From Streptomyces flavotricini (lineage in GTDB: Bacteria > Actinomycetota > Actinomycetes > Streptomycetales > Streptomycetaceae), in NCBI RefSeq assembly GCF_020639365.1, contig NZ_JAINUL010000001.1, positions 4,613,454-4,677,453 of the forward strand: 64,000 nt of DNA, given 5' to 3'. The translations under genes were made by a program, and so were the position numbers. Positions 58,835-64,000 of the stretch are shown piece after piece. Position 1 is the stretch's first letter, and every line of letters begins with the position of its first letter. The notes below the pieces were generated by a model. The model worked only from the letters and a program-made list of their open reading frames with translations, had not been told where the DNA came from and searched no databases.

Positions 58835-59883
58835 TGGACTTCCATCCCACCGAGGAGCAGGCCGCGGCGGCCGGGCTGGCCGGCCGGATCTTCCGCGACC
58901 TCGCCACCCACGAACGCCTCGCCGCGGCCGGCACCGGCAGCGACGCCGAGCTGTGGAAGGCCCTCACCGCCGCCGGACTGACCGCCGCCGTGGAGGACAT
59001 AGGCCTGCTCGGCCTGGTGCTGCTGCTGGAGGAGCAGGGCCGCACCACCGCGCAGGTCCCGTACGCCGCCACCTGCGCGTACGGGATCCTGCCCGTCGCC
59101 GCGCACGGCAGCGCCGAGCAGCGCCTGCGGCTGCTGCCCGCCCTGGGCTCGGGCGAGGCGGTCGCCACCGGAGCCTTCCCGGCCCGCGGCCGCATCACCG
59201 CCTCGTCTGACGGCCGGCTGACCGGGACCGCCCCCGTCGTGCCCTGGCTGCGCGACGCCACGCACGTGCTGGTCCCGGACGCCGACCGGTTCCTGTGGCT
59301 CGTACGGACGGACGCTCCCGGCGTCGGGACGCCCGAGGTGGAAACCACCGCCCCCTGGTCGGCGGGGCGGCTCACCCTGGCGGGGGCCGAGGCCGAACGG
59401 CTGGGCGACGGCCCGGCCTACGAAGCCGTACTGGCCACCGCCCGCATCGCCTTCGCGGGGCTCCAGGCGGGGGTCTGCGCGGGCTCGCTGGCCCGCGCCG
59501 TCGAGTACACCTCCACCCGCGAGCAGTTCGGGCGGCCGCTCTCCACGAACCAGGGGGTCATGCTGCGCGCGGCCGACGCGTACATGGACACCGAGGCGAT
59601 CCGGGTCACCGCGTACGAGGCGGCCTGGCGGATCGACGAGGGACTTCCGGCGCGCGAGCACGCCCTGACCGCGGCTTGGTGGGCCTCCGAGGCCGGCACG
59701 CGGGTCGTGCACGCGGGCCAGCACCTGCACGGCGGAATGGGAGCCGACCTGGACCATCCCGTCCACCGGCACTTCCTCTGGGGGCGCCAGCTGGACGCGT
59801 ACCTGGGCTGCGGCGGCGAGCTGCTGGCCGAGCTGGGCGCGCTCCTGTCCGACCACGCAGCACCCGAGGGGGACGACGCATGA
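58834..59883 (+). CDS. Acyl-CoA dehydrogenase, FadE28/ChsE1-like subunit
   Basis: 349 residues, the smaller, more divergent acyl-CoA dehydrogenase subunit. Keeps the C-terminal helical bundle (ARAVEYTSTREQFGRPL, QHLHGGMGADLDHPVHRHF) but a shortened middle domain. Matches mycobacterial FadE28 (ChsE1) in size and place, and would form the alpha2beta2 enzyme with the 56706 protein. Starts within TGATG overlap with the ChsH2-like gene. Confidence 0.86.
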   Translation: MDFHPTEEQAAAAGLAGRIFRDLATHERLAAAGTGSDAELWKALTAAGLTAAVEDIGLLGLVLLLEEQGRTTAQVPYAATCAYGILPVAAHGSAEQRLRLLPALGSGEAVATGAFPARGRITASSDGRLTGTAPVVPWLRDATHVLVPDADRFLWLVRTDAPGVGTPEVETTAPWSAGRLTLAGAEAERLGDGPAYEAVLATARIAFAGLQAGVCAGSLARAVEYTSTREQFGRPLSTNQGVMLRAADAYMDTEAIRVTAYEAAWRIDEGLPAREHALTAAWWASEAGTRVVHAGQHLHGGMGADLDHPVHRHFLWGRQLDAYLGCGGELLAELGALLSDHAAPEGDDA

Positions 59884-60275
59884 ACGTCGGCGACACACTG
59901 GCGCCGCTGGAGATACCGGTCACGCGCACGCTGATCGTGGCGGGCGCGATCGCCTCGCGCGATTACCAGGACGTGCACCACGACGCCTCGCTCGCACGCG
60001 AGAAGGGCTCCCCGGACATCTTCATGAACATCCTGACCACCAACGGCCTGGTCGGCCGGTACATCACCGATCGGCTCGGGCCGGGTGCCGTCCTGCGCAA
60101 GGTGGCCATCCGGCTCGGCGCCCCCAACCACCCGGGCGACACGATGGTCCTGACCGGCACCGTGGTCGCCCTCGACGGGGACCGGGCGGAGATCCGGGTC
60201 GTCGGCGCCAACGGCATCGGCCACCACGTCACCGGCACGGTCACCGTCATCCTCCCGGCGGAGGTGGCGGCATGA
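59880..60275 (+). CDS. MaoC-like enoyl-CoA hydratase subunit (ChsH1-like)
   Basis: 131 residues, single hotdog domain with the hydratase motif SRDYQDVHHDASLA (catalytic Asp and His). Equals mycobacterial ChsH1 (129 aa), the catalytic partner of ChsH2 that hydrates the C17 side-chain enoyl-CoA. ATGA overlaps with both neighbours. Confidence 0.88.
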   Translation: MNVGDTLAPLEIPVTRTLIVAGAIASRDYQDVHHDASLAREKGSPDIFMNILTTNGLVGRYITDRLGPGAVLRKVAIRLGAPNHPGDTMVLTGTVVALDGDRAEIRVVGANGIGHHVTGTVTVILPAEVAA

Positions 60276-61438
60276 GCGTCAGGCACCGCGACACGCTCGG
60301 CGGGCGCGCCGCCATCGCCGGCATCGGCGCGACCGAGTTCTCCAAGGACTCCGGCCGCAGCGAGCTGCGGCTCGCCGTCGAAGCCGTGCACGCGGCCCTC
60401 GACGACGCCGGGCTGACCCCCGCCGACGTCGACGGCATGGTCACCTTCACCATGGACACCAGTCCCGAGATCACCGTGGCCCAGGCCGCCGGGATCGGGG
60501 ACCTCTCCTTCTTCTCCCGGATCCACTACGGCGGTGGCGCGGCCTGTGCCACCGTCCAGCAGGCCGCCCTCGCCGTCGCCACCGGGGTCGCGGAGGTCGT
60601 GGTCTGCTACCGCGCGTTCAACGAGCGCTCCGGCCGCCGTTTCGGCTCCGGGGTGCAGCAGCGCGAGCCCTCGGCGGAGGGCGCGGCGCTCGGCTGGTCG
60701 CTGCCCTGGGGACTGCTCACCCCGGCCTCCTGGGTGGCCATGACCGCGCAGCGCTATCTGCACGCGTACAACCTGACCCCCGAGGCCTTCGGCCACGTCG
60801 CGGTCACCGACCGCCGGCACGCCGCGAACAACCCCGCCGCCTACTTCCACGGCAAGCCCATCACCCTCGCCGATCACGCCGCCTCGCGCTGGATCGTCGA
60901 ACCGCTGCGGCTGCTGGACTGCTGCCAGGAGACGGACGGCGGTCAGGCGCTGATCGTCACCAGCACCGAGCGCGCCCGGGACCTGCGCCGCGCACCCGCC
61001 GTGATCACCGCCGCCGCGCAGGGCGCCGGGCGCCGCCAGGAGGGCATGACCTCCTTCTACCGCGACGACCTCACCGGGCTCCCGGAGATGGACGTGGTCG
61101 CCCGTCAGCTGTGGCGGACCAGCGGACTGCGGCCCTCGGACATCGACGTCGGCATCCTCTACGACCACTTCACCCCCTTCGTCCTGATGCAGCTGGAGGA
61201 GTTCGGATTCTGCGAGCCCGGCGAGGCCGCCGACTTCGTCGCCGCGGACGCGCTGCCGCTCAACACCCACGGCGGCCAGCTCGGAGAGGCGTACCTGCAC
61301 GGGATGAACGGCATCGCCGAAGCCGTCCGGCAGATGCGCGGCACCTCCGTGAACCAGGTGGCGGGAGCCTCCCGCGCCCTGGTCACGGCCGGGACCGGGG
61401 TCCCGACGTCCGGGCTGATCCTGGCAGCCGACGGCTGA
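60272..61438 (+). CDS. ltp2: Ltp2-like thiolase-fold aldolase
   Basis: 388 residues, thiolase fold (GRAAIAGIGATEFSKDSGRS onward) without the thiolase Cys pair. Mycobacterial Ltp2 is a retro-aldolase that splits the side-chain beta-hydroxy CoA to propionyl-CoA and a 17-keto steroid; its reported catalytic tyrosines correspond by position to Tyr297 (ILYDHFTPF) and Tyr341 (GEAYLHGMNG) here. It would act with the DUF35 domain of the ChsH2-like protein. Last gene of the operon, followed by a terminator. Confidence 0.9.
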   Translation: MSVRHRDTLGGRAAIAGIGATEFSKDSGRSELRLAVEAVHAALDDAGLTPADVDGMVTFTMDTSPEITVAQAAGIGDLSFFSRIHYGGGAACATVQQAALAVATGVAEVVVCYRAFNERSGRRFGSGVQQREPSAEGAALGWSLPWGLLTPASWVAMTAQRYLHAYNLTPEAFGHVAVTDRRHAANNPAAYFHGKPITLADHAASRWIVEPLRLLDCCQETDGGQALIVTSTERARDLRRAPAVITAAAQGAGRRQEGMTSFYRDDLTGLPEMDVVARQLWRTSGLRPSDIDVGILYDHFTPFVLMQLEEFGFCEPGEAADFVAADALPLNTHGGQLGEAYLHGMNGIAEAVRQMRGTSVNQVAGASRALVTAGTGVPTSGLILAADG

Positions 61439-61502
61439 GCCGGGAGCCGTGGGCCGGCCCACGGGCCGGCCCGCGCGCGTCGCCCGGGGCACCCGAGGTC
61501 GC

Positions 61503-61534
61503 CCTGCCCCTCCACCTTCAGGAGGTGGGGCAGG
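61503..61534 (+). terminator. Hairpin terminator after the igr-like operon
   Basis: CCTGCCCC pairs with GGGGCAGG, with an inner CCACCT/AGGAGG pairing, 65 bp past the ltp2 stop. A GC-rich palindrome (GGGCCGGCCC repeats near 61451) precedes it. Confidence 0.7.
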
Positions 61535-61617
61535 CCCCACCCCTACAACCTGAGATGGATCCAGCTTCGGCACTTGCGGCCGATCCCAGGTCCGGACCGC
61601 GCTTCTAGCGTGGAGCC

Positions 61618-62151
61618 ATGACCACGCCTGTGTGCACGCTCGCCTCGAACCCGACGCCGTACCCGTCGTTCTCGGCGTACGTCCGGACCCGCGGCTCGGT
61701 CCTGATGCGCACCGCTCGCTCGCTCACCGCCAACCCGTGCGATGCCGAGGACCTGCTCCAGACGGCCCTCGCCAAGACGTACGTCGCCTGGGACCGCATC
61801 GAGGACCACCGAGCCCTCGACGGCTACGTCCGCCGGGCCCTGGTCAACACCCGCACCTCCCAGTGGCGCAAGCGCAAGGTCGACGAGTTCGCCTGTGACG
61901 AGCTCCCGGAGCCCGAGGAGACGCCCGCCTCCGACCCCGCCGAGGCGCAGGCGCTGCGCGACGCGATGTGGCGGGCGGTGACCCGGCTTCCCGACCGGCA
62001 GCGCGCGATGGTCGTCCTGCGCTACTACGAGGACCTGAGCGAGGCGCAGACCGCCGAGCTCCTCGGGGTCTCGATCGGCACGGTCAAGAGCGCCGTCTCG
62101 CGCGCCCTGGTCAAGCTCCGCGAGGACCCGGAGCTCACCCCGGTCCGCTGA
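61618..62151 (+). CDS. SigE-family ECF RNA polymerase sigma factor
   Basis: 177 residues. Region 2 (RTARSLTANPCDAEDLLQTA) and region 4 (LPDRQRAMVVLRYYEDLSEA, ELLGVSIGTVKSAVSRALVK) are typical of the SigE-family ECF sigma factors of actinobacteria. No anti-sigma gene is adjacent. TAGCGT at 61606-61611 stands six bases before the ATG, so the message is probably leaderless. Targets cannot be read from sequence. Confidence 0.92.
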   Translation: MTTPVCTLASNPTPYPSFSAYVRTRGSVLMRTARSLTANPCDAEDLLQTALAKTYVAWDRIEDHRALDGYVRRALVNTRTSQWRKRKVDEFACDELPEPEETPASDPAEAQALRDAMWRAVTRLPDRQRAMVVLRYYEDLSEAQTAELLGVSIGTVKSAVSRALVKLREDPELTPVR

Positions 62152-62161
62152 ACGGGCCCGT

Positions 62162-62175
62162 GTTTCACGTGAAAC
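62162..62175. other. parS site (first of a tandem pair)
   Basis: Exact GTTTCACGTGAAAC with T and A flanks, 10 bp after the sigma factor stop. Confidence 0.95.
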
Positions 62176-62181
62176 ATCGCC

Positions 62182-62195
62182 GTTTCACGTGAAAC
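62182..62195. other. parS site (second of a tandem pair)
   Basis: Exact GTTTCACGTGAAAC core with C and G flanks, six bases after the first site, centre-to-centre distance 20 bp. The pair lies in the 161-bp intergenic gap before the acyl-CoA ligase. Confidence 0.93.
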
Positions 62196-62312
62196 GTCGG
62201 CGATTGGTTGCCGTGTTTGTACTTCCGGGTAGTGACATGCCGACCGGTACGTGCGCAGAATCGGCTGCATCCGTAGCCGCCGCAGCGCCGCAGCGCTCAC
62301 CGGGAGGACGCT

Positions 62313-63974
<1,662 letters not shown>

Positions 63975-64000
63975 GCCGTGAAGGCGTGCTGCTCAGCCCT

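Overview
The window is a high-GC actinobacterial chromosome segment, almost certainly from Streptomyces. It shows very strong third-position G/C in coding frames, many GTG and a few TTG starts, many ATGA/GTGA stop-start overlaps and several probable leaderless promoters. Gene content and order resemble, from memory, the origin-proximal core of S. coelicolor (hisC-cydA-cydB-cydCD, serS, pheA, the Sco/DtpA copper locus). Two sequence signatures also place it near the replication origin: seven copies of the ParB site parS (core GTTTCACGTGAAAC, six exact and one with a single change) and clusters of DnaA boxes in intergenic DNA.

Layout. 1-5037: end of an unknown gene, a metallophosphoesterase, a LacI-type regulator, hisC, a small cyclophilin-like protein, and a perfect Rex operator in front of cydA. 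5038-12936: cydA, cydB and fused cydCD (cytochrome bd oxidase and its assembly exporter), then a DosS/DevS-like two-GAF histidine kinase. 12979-25303: HAD phosphatase, LLM flavin enzyme, a large TPR protein translationally coupled to an Hsp90-like chaperone, RNA 2'-phosphotransferase, aquaporin, and a minus-strand operon (M24 peptidase, hydrolase-SDR fusion, small ORF, MerR regulator). 25567-29823: two ABC ATPase/permease pairs and a rhomboid-like membrane protein carrying parS at its 3' end. 29976-33525: HAD phosphatase with serS, a DnaA-box-rich intergenic region, and pheA. 33568-39761: extracytoplasmic copper operon (membrane protein, YcnI, Sco, PCuAC chaperone, CopC-CopD, Dyp-type peroxidase).

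39981-48449: regulators and housekeeping genes (two RsbW-like ATPases, a SpoIIE-type phosphatase lacking one metal-site Asp, PepP, Prim-Pol-like protein, SEC-C protein, GDPD). 48674-54057: HtrA protease, LysR regulator, cysteine dioxygenase coupled to a YeiH-type transporter, and a secreted trypsin-like protease. 54097-56453: tRNA-Ser(UGA) with a strong terminator, a frameshifted gene remnant, GNAT, and two small exported proteins, one N/Q/S-rich. 56706-61438: a five-gene overlapping operon matching the mycobacterial igr (steroid side-chain) operon, behind a long palindrome typical of TetR operators. 61618-63974: SigE-family sigma factor, tandem parS, and an acyl-CoA ligase.

How the parts work together. 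The Rex site ties cydABCD to the NADH/NAD+ ratio, and the neighbouring DosS-like kinase could add oxygen or redox sensing. The copper genes form a coherent extracellular copper delivery and peroxidase module. The igr-like operon encodes the dehydrogenase, hydratase and aldolase steps that remove a propionyl side chain from a bulky CoA thioester. The most interesting signals are the combined parS/DnaA-box landscape, including parS sites that dictate protein sequence, the igr-like operon with its operator, the Hsp90/TPR pair, and the amyloid-like small secreted protein. No IS element, prophage, CRISPR array or rRNA operon was seen.
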